From: Sarcocystis neurona | Lineage: Eukaryota > Apicomplexa > Conoidasida > Eucoccidiorida > Sarcocystidae | Assembly: GCA_000727475.1 (NCBI GenBank) | Contig: KL647290.1 | Coordinates: 786,765 to 850,764 of the forward strand | Reading direction: 5' to 3' | Length of the DNA stretch: 64,000 bases | In this document: positions 24,101 to 36,300 of the stretch, one piece after another | How positions within the stretch are numbered: position 1 is the stretch's first letter | How the letters are laid out: the number at the start of each line of letters is the position of its first letter | Notes under the pieces: generated by a model | Database searches by the model: none | Told to the model about the DNA's origin: nothing | The model's input: only the letters and a program-made list of their open reading frames with translations | Translations under genes and position numbers: made by a program

Positions 24101-27100
24101 ATCTTCTTCTCCTTTTTCTTCTTCTTCTTCGTCTTTTCCTTATTCTCTCGATTTCTCGTTTTCTGTCCCTAGGGCAGTGTCCAATTTCTCTTCAAAACCA
24201 GAAGATGGCCCTTTCTCTGATGTGGAATCTTTTCCTTCTGGCTGCTGTGCGGCTGTTCCACCTTCTTCTTTTTGTCTTTCCTCCTCCTCGTCCTCATCCA
24301 CTTCCTCCTCTGCTGCTGCTGCTTGTGCCAGGAGTGGCGACGCGCCTTCGTCAGACATCTCCTGCTGCTCCTGCTGCAGTCGCGAGCGATGTCGCTGCGC
24401 CTCATCCTGCAGCAGCCGCAGGAGCTGTTGCCCACACTCACACATGCGGGGCAGCAGCCGCAGCAGCAAGGCTGAAAAAAGCAACGTCGACGGCAGCAGC
24501 AACACGCACAGGCATCTGAATAAAATGGGCTACAGGCGTCTGAGCAGCGGCAGCAGGCGTCAGAGCAGCGGCAGCAGGCGTCTGAGCAGCGGCAGCAGGC
24601 GTCTGAGCAGCAGCAGCAGCCATCTGAGCAGGGACAGGAGCCGTCTGAGCAGCGGCAGCAGCCGTCTGAGCAGCGGCAGCAGCCGTCTGAGCAGCGGCAG
24701 CAGCCGTCTGAGCGGCTGTAGCAGGCGTCTGAGCGGCTGCAACAGCAGCATATATGTGAGGGGAGGCTGGAGCAGCAACAGAGGAGAGGCGGATGTTCGG
24801 TTTGTGTTAGCTGCCCTAGGTATTTTGAAGTTGCTCGAAATTTTCAAGAGGAACAAGAAAACGAAGGAGCAGCTGCTGCGGCGAGCATCGTGGACTGCTG
24901 CCTCATGCGAGCAGCGGAGGGCGGTAGAACAAGTGCGCATTTCAGGCAGAAATTGCAGGAGGAGAAAAGGAAGGAGGCGGCTGTTGCTGCCGCTGCCGCG
25001 TCAAAGGAGATGGCAGGAGGGTGCGGGCCAAAAACTGATCCGAAAAAAGGTAGAAACGGACGCGAGTGTTCAGGTGAAAAGGGAAAGGGGGACGAGTATG
25101 AAAGAAATGGGCAGGGAAGAATGTCGAAACGAAGCGCTGCCGGTACGAAGATCCACACGTTGTGAACGCAGTAAAGAAGAACAAGAGGAGGAGGCGCAGC
25201 AGCAGCAGTTCGTCGTCATGGGGAGGAGGCAGGGGGGGGACGGGGGTGCAGCAGAAACGGCAGGACGGCAGGTGGCAGAAGAAGAACCAGCAGAGGCGAG
25301 ATACCGAGGAGGACGAGAAAGAACTGCTGCAACAGCAGTAGCAACCAGAGCAGCAGCGATGGGAGCATGTGAAGCAGCGGTCCACGATGAAAAAGTGACG
25401 GGAGCAGCGCGTCGGAAAAGAGATGCAACAGTAGGACAAGCAACAGCACGAGAAGAAGAAGAGGAAGGAGTGGGAAAAGAGAGCGAAGAAGAAGATGACG
25501 GCGTGGCAGCAGCCGCGGGAGACGTGCTTGGGCCGTTAGAAGAACAGGTACCACGATGGAAGAAACTACTGCAATGGCTGCTGCAATGCCAAAATTTGGA
25601 CGGGGGATTCGGATGTGCGCCCGGCTGCGAGTCGCATGCAGGCGCGACATTTTGTGTTATCGCCGCGCTGCATCTCCTGGGACTTCTCGAGGCCGCGCTT
25701 CCTCTCGGCAGCACCAGGAGAGAAGATCTGGAAAGGTACGTACTCGCGGCAAGAGCACCCGCAGCAGCAGCAGCAATAGCAACAGCAGCAACAGCAGCAG
25801 CAGCAGGAGTGGCAGCAGCAGCAGTGGCAGCAGCAGCAGCAGTGGCAGGTGCTGCAGGAGGGGAAGCGGGAGGGAAGTCGGTGGCACATTTTGATCTTGG
25901 GCAGCGGCAGCAGAACGGCGGGCGCAGCAGCAGGAGAATGGCAGGCCCAGCACCAGCAGCATCACCCGAGAGAACTGCGGCACTAATTTTGGGAGGAAGT
26001 GGGGAAAGGAAGAGAGTCGCAGGATCTTCGTCAGTTCCGTTCACATGCCAGCGCTGTCTCTGCCATTCTGGCCTCCACACCAAAGCTGAAAATTCACAAG
26101 GGCTTTGTCAGTACTTTGGCAGGTGCAGCCAGTAGATATATTTACATGTGTGAGTATGTATGTGCACGTGTCAGTCGTAAGTGACCTGCACACGTGCTAT
26201 ACACGCAAAACGTTTATATATACGTATGCGGAGAAAAATGGACGTGCCTTTACAACAACAAACCTTCATCTACACATGTATGTGTATGCATCTGTAAACG
26301 TGGCTATCCGTATTCTATAGGAAGTGTGAGAGTGATACGTTTCTGCAGATGCCTGTAGGTCTGTCTCGCGGCGGGTGCTCCACCATTTTGACTCTTAACG
26401 GCAGGTCTCCTCTGTTCTCGTTTCTGTCTCTCGATCATTACCCAGACATAGTAAACACGCCCTAGAAAACGGTTTACTAGTGGACCTGCATGTGTTTCTG
26501 GTTACACCCGTATTTATGTGTATATATATATACATATATATGCGTTTGGATGTACACGCACATGTACACATATGTGTGGCTATGTTTGCATTTGTGTGTC
26601 TTGTCCATTTTTTTTGTCCTTTCTCTCCCCTTCTCTATTGTACGTATGTACCTCTATGTAAAATCGTGTGTGTGTGCGCTGTTGCTCTCTCCGTCAATGT
26701 GTAGACATGTGTAAATGTATGTATATTTGTGTGAAGCTGAAAAGTTGTGTGTGGTCCTGTCACGTTGGTTGTCGTCGCAGGTGGTTGGGAGAGCGGCAGC
26801 AGGAGGACGGGGGCTTGAACGGCCGTGGAGGAAAGAAGTCCGACTCGTGCTACTGTTGGTGGGTATTGGCGACGTTGAAAACCTTAGACATATCTGCCTT
26901 TTCTCTCTTTGATGTGCCCAAATTGTGTCGTTTCCTAGATAGCTGCCAACACCCAGATGGAGGTATCTCCCGTGCTCCACGAACAGAAACGAAGAAGAGA
27001 AAAGCTGCTGGAGAACGCAGTAAAGAACGACACTTTGCCGTAGAAACTGCCAAGATGGGGTGGAGTGAGGGCAGGAGGGAGGAAGGTCGTCTGTACCCAC

Positions 27101-27708
27101 CTCCAGATGGAAAGGGGGAAAGGGGAATAGCAGTTGAAAAAGAAAAACGAGAAGCAGCAGAAAAGGATGGACGCGTGGAAGAGGGAAAAAGACAAGAAGA
27201 ACAGGAGTTGAAAGAAGTGGAGAAAGAAAAAGGAGAAGAAAAAGGACAAGGAGAGGACGGCGGTGGGGGGGGAAAAAGTAGAGTACGTGGGGAAGAGAGA
27301 AAGAAAACGGAAGGCAGAGAAGCTGAAGAAAGAAGAAATGGGGAGAAGATAGAAAAAACAGAAGAGGCAAAACACGAAGAACAAGGAGATCCAGGTGACG
27401 ACAACGGGGAAGATGAAGAAGATGAAGAAGGGGAAGAAGAGGAAGCAGAAGAAGAAACGGACAATCCCCTGGCCTTTTTTGTGGGTGGAAGCGAACGGGA
27501 GCAGTCGACTAGCGCCAGGCATCCCGATCCTTTTCACACTTTTTTCGCTTTGGCTGGTCTTTCGCTTCTTTGTGAAAGGGGCCGGAAAAACACGGCAGGT
27601 CGATGCTTCACCGATGAAAAAACGCAGACAAATGTTTGTACACGCTCCTGCCTTCCACAGTTTCATCCTGTGCTGGCGCTGCCCTTGGCTGTCTTACACA
27701 CAACGTAA
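21180..27708 (+). CDS. RABGGTB: Rab geranylgeranyltransferase (GGTase-II) beta subunit
   Basis: This is the catalytic beta subunit that adds geranylgeranyl groups to Rab C-terminal cysteines with the alpha subunit and REP. Exon 1 is 21180-25735, exon 2 is 26781-27708, joined AAAG|GTACGT to GTCGCAG|G in phase 2. Conserved blocks follow family order: SFVLSGVYW (about 22423), ERQQLLQLVRACLRTWGG (about 22828), TLATLNALQILALLHEAEEF (about 23820), GEADVRFVLAALGILKLLEI (about 24785), QNLDGGFGCAPGCESHAG (about 25590), then in exon 2 WLGERQQEDGGLNGR, SDSCYCWWVLATLK, CQHPDGGI and DPFHTFFALAGLSLL. The zinc ligands Asp and Cys (SDSC) and His (PFH) are present. GGLNGR and DSCYCWW fit the Rab enzyme better than farnesyltransferase or GGTase-I. 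All exon 1 blocks share one frame open for 4.5 kb, so I predict about 1827 aa against about 330 usually, the excess being Ser/Ala/Gln/Arg insertions. Some insertions could instead be in-frame introns. ATG 21180 is the first in frame. Confidence 0.88.
21235..22420 (+). repeat. CAG/CTG-rich coding insertion in RABGGTB
   Basis: Interspersed CAG, AGC and GCA triplets switch to CTG/GCT at about 21740. They encode Gln, then Ser, then Ala-rich runs (for example AAADTPAAAADTPAAA) in the frame that leads into the SGVYW block. The minus strand and the other plus frames are also open for hundreds of codons because CAG/CTG repeats contain no stop in any frame; those are shadows. Confidence 0.7.
24535..24746 (+). 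repeat. 21-bp coding minisatellite, about 10 copies (RLSSGSR heptads)
   Basis: The unit GGCGTCTGAGCAGCGGCAGCA repeats about ten times with few changes. In the RABGGTB frame it encodes heptads RRLSSGS, later SRLSSGS, ending RLSGCN, immediately before the GEADVRF block. RRLS is an ideal basophilic kinase consensus. If this stretch is intronic rather than coding, the heptads are meaningless; the unbroken frame argues for coding. Confidence 0.75.
25736..26780 (+). other. RABGGTB intron
   Basis: The donor AAAG|GTACGT at 25735/25736 and acceptor GTCGTCGCAG at 26771-26780 join residues LER and WLGERQ with no loss relative to the family. The first 380 nt stay open in frame as an Ala-rich run (GCA/CAG repeats at 25750-25870), which would extend the exon if splicing failed. 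The rest holds (TA)n near 26520 and a pyrimidine stretch at 26605-26640. Confidence 0.75.
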
Positions 27709-29087
27709 CGTAACACCATGCGAATTCGTGAAATGCAGGTGTCACACACAAAGTTGTAGACGGCACACTTACTTGAGTTCAGTTTACTTATAAAAAATTG
27801 TCCACTGCCACGTAGCACATCACGGGATTAAGAAGAACACTTTTCTCACGGCCTCGGTTGTTCTTGACAAACTAGTTTTGCATCGCCGTAAGATCAGACA
27901 GCCATCGCGTTTCCTCGAGGTGAGTTGGCTGACTTGACTTCTGCGCAATGTTCATTCGAGGAAACGCAGTCTTACCAGGTATCCACGTGACCGTGAAGAA
28001 TGCGGCCGTCCACGAGTGCCGAGGACCGGAGGAAAGGACGTCTGTCTCTCGCTATTTGATAATGATAACTCTGCCTTCGTTATTCAGTGTACTGCCATGT
28101 TGGCAGCCTTCCCACTTTCTGAGGATGAAGAAAAGGTTCTTCTTGTCTTACATGAGCCGGGCAACACGGTACCGTGTTGACTGTACGCATGAAGTGATTT
28201 GAGATGCTGGCACTTTACAAGAACGTCAGTGCTCCCATTGACTGGTGTGAGATGCTGATATTTTACAAGAACGTCAATCCCTCAGGTTCTGACTGGCCTC
28301 GTGTACGCGTGTATGGTTTCACATGCGTGAGGGGAAACAGTTCGTCGTAAAACGCAGCGAACAGGAGACAGAAGTGCACGGTAAAACAGTGGTGAAATGA
28401 CGAAGATGCGGACGAAAACGAGAACGAGGCAAAGTAGTTTGGTACGAACACAAATAGAGGATTCTGAGTTAATTTGTGCTAGCTTTTGGTAATTTGTACT
28501 AGGTTTTGGAAAGATTAGGAGAGGTCAGACATACGTGAACGGGGAATTTGTCAAACAATAGCCACGTCCTACGCGTCACTGGTTTTATTTTACGTACAAA
28601 GCAAGCATACCCGGGCACGCACACGGGTATACATGTGTTGGATTAGTTTGCGTACCCATGTGTGTGGACACACAGTTTACGCACACAGGTTTACCTCAAT
28701 ACAGGTTCACAAGAGTGAATATTTCTTTGTGTATGGCTGTAGTACGCGTGCCCACTTGTATGAACACACAGTATACGCACACAGGTCTATGTCAATTCAA
28801 GTTCACAGCGATAAGCATTCTCTCGTCCATGGTTGCAGGAGTATACACATAGGCATGCCTTTTGCGAACGCACAGGGAGTAATACTATGTGCAGATAAAA
28901 CAGATAACCGGTGATGCGAATGCGACAATTGATAAGGATTTTCGCCTCGCTGATCACGAGCCGTGCTGCTACTGTGGCGGCGTCGGAATTCTGGTGTGTT
29001 CAACCCGAGTGAAATTATGGCATGCAGCAGAAGATTTATCAGTCGAACAGAGGATGTGTAAGTGCGCACTTTGGAACACGGCGATGC

Positions 29088-29630
29088 TCAGACATTGGCG
29101 CTCAACGGGGCTGTAGCGCAAGCAATTCCCGGATTGCCCGTTCTGGCCATGTGAAGAGGCAGACCAGAGTCCACGTATCGATCTTGAGCTTCAGAGCTTT
29201 CAACAACGCACCGCTCTGTCTGTACTTCCACATGGAACGCCGCCCCCTGGGTCTCTTCTTCGAGATAGCTTGCGGGCTTCACTTGTATATTGTCACTGTT
29301 GTCCTGCCTTTCAAGCTTCGTAGTTGTTTGCGTTAGCATTCTTCCTTCAGTCCAGTCAGCCGCCGTCAATTTTCCCCCCCTCAATAGAAATTTGACTGCC
29401 GGCAACTCTACAAGCCACAGTGCGACATACTGACATGCGTGTTGAGCAGAAACAACATATGCCACAACTAAGACCACGTAGAAGCGTGGAAGTGGAATTA
29501 CAATGCATAGCTTTCGAAACAAAGTGGCACGTCGTTTCTCTTCACGAATCTGCCGCGTGGAAAGGAAGCCTTGACAACTTGCAGGAGCTGCAGCTCCTGT
29601 GTGTCCATCGCCAAAATGAGGCGCGCGCAA
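29088..29630 (-). CDS. Unidentified 180-codon open frame
   Basis: This non-repetitive frame has normal amino-acid variety. It has a hydrophobic stretch near residues 42-75 (IPLPRFYVVLVVAYVV) and then a polar half with segments such as LTAADWTEGRMLTQTTTK and HVEVQTERCVVESSEAQD. It has no upstream ATG, so it would need to be an internal exon or fragment. Open length in non-repeat DNA is the main support; I recognise no family and see no compelling splice pair. It may be a chance frame in a feature-poor segment. Confidence 0.25.
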   Translation of the reverse strand: MRAPHFGDGHTGAAAPASCQGFLSTRQIREEKRRATLFRKLCIVIPLPRFYVVLVVAYVVSAQHACQYVALWLVELPAVKFLLRGGKLTAADWTEGRMLTQTTTKLERQDNSDNIQVKPASYLEEETQGAAFHVEVQTERCVVESSEAQDRYVDSGLPLHMARTGNPGIACATAPLSANV

Positions 29631-30289
29631 ACGTCAGCGCCGGTGATATACACCGATATATCACCTAGCAGTGATTCCTGTTACCGTATACCACTGGTCA
29701 CGTACAATGTTACATATTGACACGCTTTTGTAGAAACAGGGGTACGCACGTGTACCAACAATCATACTCGTAGGCTCCTATGAATAACAGTGTGTTTATA
29801 TACGCTGCCATGTGTATCCATATTTGTATATACGCGTGTAGGGATACGAGTTACGCACACAGAGGAGGGGAAGTTCTACGTGTGCTGGCAGCGTCTCGTC
29901 CGAAGCGTTAGTGCCGTCGTGGCAAAATCCTGAAGAGTGGGTTGTTTCGAAGGGAGGAACATGCATCGAAGCCGTGCCACCTTGGAAAACTTGATTCGTC
30001 ATCTGCAGCATCACCTCCTGAATGCAACGAATTGCGGTAAACAGGTCATGTGAACGGCAGAGAGTTACTTGCGTGCCCTCCGGATAAGGTCAAATTCTAG
30101 TTGGTGGTTCCCTTCCTGATCGTTCCCCTGGGTACTGGTGTAACTCCAGTGCTCTTGTCTGCGATGGAGGAAATGCTCTCAGCCCCGATAAGGAGAACTG
30201 TGAAGGACCGGGCCGACTCATTTTACTGCGGTTGCTGCCTGGTGAAGTTGGCAGCTGAATTTTCTCATATGAAAGCTCACATGCGAATC

Positions 30290-30316
30290 TACTCTTGTGT
30301 ATGATACACAAGAGTA
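30290..30316. repeat. 27-bp perfect inverted repeat
   Basis: The arms TACTCTTGTGTAT and ATACACAAGAGTA flank a single G. The 13-bp perfect stem could form a tight cruciform or act as a symmetric protein site. There is no oligo-T run to suggest a terminator. Confidence 0.7.
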
Positions 30317-31377
30317 TATATGTAATACATACCCGCAGACACTGACGTATATAACAGTAGGCATGCAAGCATATCTATTTCTACACTTCCACATGCACGT
30401 ATACAGAGACGGGCACTATATAGAGCAGGAGACATGTTGGTAGTCTGTGCCAAATATATTTCAACCACTACGAGGGCTGGATGTTCCACACAAGCTCACT
30501 TTCAACGGTATCATTGTGACAGTCACCGTACATGTGCAGGCCGACCGCACACGGGCAACACAACTTTTTACACACGTATATATATTCGTTTATTATGTAG
30601 GTGTAGTTATATGCGGATATGTATTTATTTATATATATACATACATATAGGCGCACGCCTGTACATACGCATCCGGCGAAGAGGCCAACGAGAAAGTTCA
30701 GCGCTCGCAGTCTAGCCTCCACGGCACGAATCAAAAACGACTGACACAAGAGAAGCCAGCAACTGTGCAGGGACCCTTCCATAGCAACGCAGTCCCCGAA
30801 ACGCGTCGTTCCTCTGCAAGTACATCGCCGGAGACGTCTTCTCATAGACAGTGCCTGATCTGCTCTACGAAGTACTCTGGACGTAGGCGGGAAAGCGTCC
30901 GGTACGGAGTAATGCTGCCGCAGTATTTGGAGTAGTAAAAGTCAGAATGTCTAAATTATATATATATAGAGAGAGACGGGTGTTCATCTCGCTCCCGTGG
31001 AAGTGTACGCGCTGCTGTCGAAGCAGATAGCGATGTACAGCAGAGATCTTGACAATGAACCGAAGTGCCGAGTCACGTGCCCTCCTCCAGCTTTTTTGAA
31101 TAGTACGCCACGATAGCGTCTGCAGGAAAGAGAAAAACAAGCCTCCACGCGGAAAGGGTCAGGCGGGGGGAGAAATCCTTGGGACTATTCACACCCCACA
31201 GGCAGCGCTAGGAGTGGAGTTAGTAAGACTGAAAATGGGATGTTCTTCTTGGTAATAATGACGGTGCCCGTCACTCCTGTACTAGCAGCACTGCCACTCC
31301 TTGTTGAGGCGGCCGCGCGCTTGGAAGGAGGAAAGCAGACACGTAGCGGAGGAACGTCTGCTGGCGTTCACTCTCGT

Positions 31378-31600
31378 GTAGTAATGATAGTAGCATCAGT
31401 AGTAGTAGTAGTAGTAGTAGTGACAAAAAGAGTGTTCATAGTAGTTGTAGTGGGTGTAGGGGTGTTGGTCGAAGTAGGATTAGTGGCAGTACTAGCAACA
31501 GTTGTACCAGAACTTATATTAGAAGGAGTGCAGACGCGGTAGTAGTACTAGTAGTAGCAATACTAGTAGTAGTTGGTGTGGTATTGTTAAAGTAACGCTT
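31378..31600 (+). repeat. (GTA)n imperfect microsatellite
   Basis: Runs of GTAGTAGTAGTAGTAGTAGTAGT and related GTAGTWGTGGTA units give a Val-rich 100-codon plus frame (31240-31542) with no other protein-like feature. It is probably non-coding. Confidence 0.7.
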
Positions 31601-32409
31601 TGTCTTATTATTGCAATGAAATGGGCGACAACAGGAGCTCGATCTTGCCTCTCCGGCGTGACAGGTGAGGCGCGTCTCTGCTGGAAAGACAAAGCGCGTT
31701 GTTTCGAGAGGAAACCAATATTAACAGGAAAAGCTTTTCCCGTTTTTTTCTGCAGCGTGCAGCTAGAAAGGGTGAAGCAATTGCACGTGAGGAACACTTT
31801 CGCGCAAAGAAAGGTTCGCTCCAGCACGCCCGTGTTCGTTATTGAACACTTTTTTGCATTCGGGGGAAGTCTTTCACTGCCTTCACCGGCAAGTGTCTAC
31901 CGAGAGGCATAGATTGGTGTGGGTACTCCTCGTAGTAGCCGTGTGTCTGTTTGTTTGCCGCGCGCTTGCGGTCTTCTAGGTCTCCCGTGGACACTTTAGC
32001 TACGGTGCTTTTTAGTAGCGGTGAAAATCGACGCGCAGCCGTGGTGTGCGGTGGAACTCTTTGTTGCAAGTACAGAGAGAGGCAAATATACACGTGTGTG
32101 TGTGTGTGTGTGTTTGCTGACATCAGGGATATGAAACAGAAAGGTGGCGACAATTTTTTTTCCCGTTCTCCCTTCGCGGGTTGACGCCGAAGCAATTACG
32201 TAAGTATCTATGCCCGTCCTCGGAGTGTATATGACAGCAGTGTACCGCCGCGGCTCATACTTCGACAAGGTGCTTCGCAAAGTCGCATACGTTGCACACA
32301 AAACAGTTGTGCAAGTCTTCCGGAAAATCGTGCGTAGCATTTATTTACAGATGTTTAAAAGTGCTTTCCGTCTATTTTGATCAAAGACACTTTTGCTACC
32401 GAGACGGTG

Positions 32410-32815
32410 AGACGTGCGTACGTGTGTACACAGCGAGAGAGAGAGGAAGAGAGAGACTGCGGGAAGGAAAGACAAGGACGAAGAGAGACGAAGAGAGAGA
32501 GGAAGAAAGAAACGATGCAGAGAAACGAAGAGAGAGACAAACAGAGAGACGAAATGAGAGAGGTAGAAAGAAACGAAGACAGAGAGCAAGAGACACGAAG
32601 AGAGAAACGAACACAGAGAGAAAGAGAGAAACGAAGACAGGGAGCAAGAGAGAGACGAAGAGAGAAACGAAGAGAGAGACGAAATGAGAGAGGAAGAGAG
32701 AGAAAAAGAGGAAGACGAAGATAGAGACGCAGATATAGACGAAGAGAGAGATTAAGTGAGAGAGGAAGAGAGAGAGGAAGAGAGCTAGAGAAGAAGAGAA
32801 GCCCGGATGGATCTC
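32410..32815. repeat. Polypurine tract just 3' of TRAPPC2L
   Basis: The unit ACGAAGAGAGAGA/GAAATGAGAGAGG repeats irregularly for 400 bp. It starts about 18 bp beyond the TRAPPC2L stop, so on the sense strand it is a CT-rich 3' flank or 3' UTR. Apparent Arg/Glu-rich frames are artefacts of the repeat. Confidence 0.75.
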
Positions 32816-32832
32816 TGCGTCTACACCTATGA

Positions 32833-33292
32833 CTACTGAAAGAAGCCGAGGAAAATCTCTGCAGGGGAACATAACAATGTGAGAAAAACCATCCTTTTAC
32901 CAAACAGAAACTTGTGTACAGAGGCCGCGACAGAGAAAGAACAAATAAATTAATATATATGTATGTACACGTACATATGTATACAGGCATATACGTTTAT
33001 AGACCTAGATATAGTAGATTCCGCCCAGCGATACAGACAGCCGCTTGTGAACGGCAGAGATGGATAGGAGTGTGCATATGTGTAAGTGGTCGTGAAATTA
33101 TCCGCATCCGTGTCGAATACACGAATGCGACTATCTACACAGGTATATACATTTATGTATAGAAAGAAAGCATATGAAGAAAAGTTGCGGCCCTCATAGA
33201 TCTACAACAGAATAGTGGAGATCTTTCCTTCTCATCTCTCCCCATATATATACACGCACACACAGCGACGACTATATATACATATGTATATG

Positions 33293-33329
<37 letters not shown>

Positions 33330-36300
33330 TCAGAGGTACATATATATATGTACCTAATGAGGAACGCGGGAAGGTACGTCCTCGTACAATATTATTTTTT
33401 TGTGTCTGCCGCTTCTCCTATTTTTTAGTAGGAGGAAAAGAAAGACGCCTACCTAGCTGACGGAGGAAGACGGGAGTCTCTATGCTGCCCAGCAGGAAGG
33501 GGTTGCAGACGCTGTCAGCGTAGAGCCGATGAAGTCGTCGAAAAAGCTGCAGCAAAAATCACCAGTCCATACGCAGTGTCTCTACCCAAACAGAAAAGAT
33601 AGAAACAGACACATACACATACAAAGAGAGAGAGACAGAAAAGAAAAATAGACATACACATATACATACACATATATACATAGATAGATAGACGGATATA
33701 TATATTGATAGATATTCACATTGATAAATAGGCACGTCTAAATGGAGGTATTAACATGATATGTTTCTCTATCTCTTTCTCTCTCTTTCGCTCCTTCTCA
33801 GTCTATCTCTCTCGAGCTTTGTCTTTCTCTCTCTCTACGTCTATCAATATCCACGTATCTGTATCTTTCACATGTTATCTATCTTTATCTCTACCAGTAT
33901 CCATCCGTGTCTATCTTTATAGACATCTCCTTCTTTTTCTGCGTCCAACTGTCTCTCTTCCTCTTCCTTTCTCTACCCATCTATCCCTATATTTCTATCT
34001 ATCTATCTCTCTGTATATCTTTCCCTCCCTCTTCTCTGCTTCTGTCTCTCCTGTCTTCACCGTTTTCTCGCTCGATTTCTCTGCTGCTACGTCTATCTAT
34101 CTCCACCTCGCAATTCTCACTCTCTTTCTATCATGCGCTATCTCTATCTGTCTGTACTTCTCTCGCCTCCTCTGTAACTTACTTTATCTCTATCTATCTC
34201 CTTGTATGTTTTTCAGTTTATCTCCCACGTAATCTCTTCCTATCCACCTCTATATCTTCTTCTCCTTCCTTCTTTCTCGCTGTCTTTCTCTTTCTATATC
34301 ACTTTCTCTCTTCATCAAAATCCCTACCTCCTATCTCTCTTCACACATATATATATGTATATCTTGCTGTGTCTCTCTCTCTTCTCTGTTTCTATCTCTT
34401 CTCTGTTGTCCACCTTTTCCTCTCTATATCTCTACCTTTCCAGATTTCTTTGTCTCTGCCTCTATCTATCTTTCTGCCATTTGCTATATCTATGTATCAA
34501 CATCTACATTTCTCTCTCTCTATATATATATATGTGTGTAGTACTATCTTTCTCTTCTGTAACTCTATCTTTTTCTCTCCTCATCTCTTTTATATTCATC
34601 TTTATGTTTCTATCTATGCATCTCTCTTTGGTTTCAAGAGGCGAAAGCCAGAAAGATATAGCAGAGAGACAGGGCTGTACAGAGAAGGCGAAAAGTAGAC
34701 TGACACAGAGATAAAAGAATCGGATGTAAGAAAGTTCTCAATCTTCCCCACCTCTCTATCTTCCCTTCCTTTATATGTCTCCCCCCTTCCTACTTCTCTC
34801 CTCGCTTTCTATCTTCCACTATCTTTTTCTCTCTATCTCTTGTCTACTTCTACTCCTCCTCTCTTTCTATTCACCCTTTCCTTCTATCTCTCCGCTCTTC
34901 CTACCTTTCTCTCTATCTTCTCTGTCTCTACATTTCTCTTCTTTTTATATCCCCCCTCCCTTTCTACCTTCCTCCGCCTTCTATCTCTCCTTCTCTTCTA
35001 TTTCTCCTCTCTCTTTTCCCCTTTTTCTCTGTTCCTCTCGATCTCTCCTTCTCTTTTTATCTCTTCTCTCTTCCTATCTCTCGTGTCCCTCTTTCTGCCT
35101 TCCTTTCCCCTTCAAGGGGATCTCTACATACACAGACAGGCAGTTCTACGTCCAGAGGGTAAGACACACAGAGAAAGACATGCGCACAGCCTTTTTCCTC
35201 TTTTCCTCTCGATATTTATCACTTGCGTCGTTGGCTCGGCGCCTACGGAAACCCAGGAGAAGAAAAGGAAAACCAGGACTGTGGAACAGAAATAGCCGTC
35301 TGTTCTACCCCGTATATACACAGAAAAGGCCCACAGAAAAAAACACACCCATGCAGGCAGAGACACGCAGGAGGAGAAGGAGAAACAGAGAGGTGGGAAG
35401 GAGACAAACTCTTGGCACTCCCACGTACACACCCGTATTTGCTTCTGGTGAAATACGAAGCACACACGTGTTTCGCTTAGTGTCTACACACGTACACACA
35501 TATGCGTATGTACAGAAAAGGGGAAAGATGAAGGAAGAAACCAGGAAAATTCTTTATGTCTAATATACGTACAAACATCTACACACAGAGACAGGCAGGA
35601 AAACAGAGAGAGAGAAAAAGAGAGGGAAATTTGGGAGGCCTTTCCGCGTTTCGTGTGGGTACAGCTGGATCCACACACAGAGACGGAGATAGAGGAAGAG
35701 AGAAGAAAGAGGGAAAATTTGGGAGAAGTCTCCATGTTTCGTAGAGACACAGATAGACCCACACACAGAGACACAGAAAGAGAGGAGGAAGAAGAAGAAG
35801 AAAAGTATTCTGGGGAAGTGCTTACGCTGCGGATATCTTGGGAAGAATATTGACTGCGCTGCTCAATAGCGGCAACGATTTTCACGCCGGTTGTTGGCAC
35901 GTAGGCGTAGAGCAGGTAATCCCGTGTAAGACACAAGGCGGGACAGATGGCGCCTAAGAAGCATTCCGCCGAGGCTGCAGTGCCAGTGGCAGCCGCCGAG
36001 GCAGCCGATGCAGCAGCAGCAGCCGAGGCAGCAGATGAAGCAGCAGCAGCAGCAGCCGCGCCAGCAGGCCCCGTAGAGGCAGAGGTAGCACCAGGTGGCC
36101 CCACGCCGCCGCTGCCGTATGCGCCGTGCCCGGTCGGCTGCTGCTGCGTCTGCACTGGAAAATGGAAAAAGTTTACACAGACGGGCAGCGCAGCGCAGCG
36201 GCGAAGCAATGGTGGGCCAGATAGACACACGCAGATGCAGGGAGACGCTGACGGGTGGAAGAGCGACACAAAGACAGAGAGCGAGACAGGTAGGTTAAAT

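Larger units (their letters stand above)
27709..32832. other. Convergent intergenic region, RABGGTB / TRAPPC2L
   Basis: This is mostly repeat-poor. A 48-bp imperfect duplication (GAGATGCTG...TTTACAAGAACGTCA) is at about 28201-28290. A 96-bp imperfect tandem pair lies at about 28660-28850 (CACACAGTWTACGCACACAGGT). A long minus frame is at 29088-29630. Hairpins are at 29642-29665 and 30290-30316. Microsatellites occur at 30570-30650 and a (GTA)n block at 31378-31600. Beyond these I see no gene, RNA gene or clear poly(A) signal. Confidence 0.5.

Noticed and set aside
25742..26135. Ala-rich C-terminal extension of RABGGTB exon 1 past 25735
   Set aside because: A strong donor at AAAG|GTACGT joins in phase to the next conserved block with no residue lost, so this part is intron.
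33756..35563. Ser/Leu/Phe-rich plus frames up to 263 codons
   Set aside because: They lie in a polypyrimidine repeat inside a TRAPPC2L intron and have no motif.
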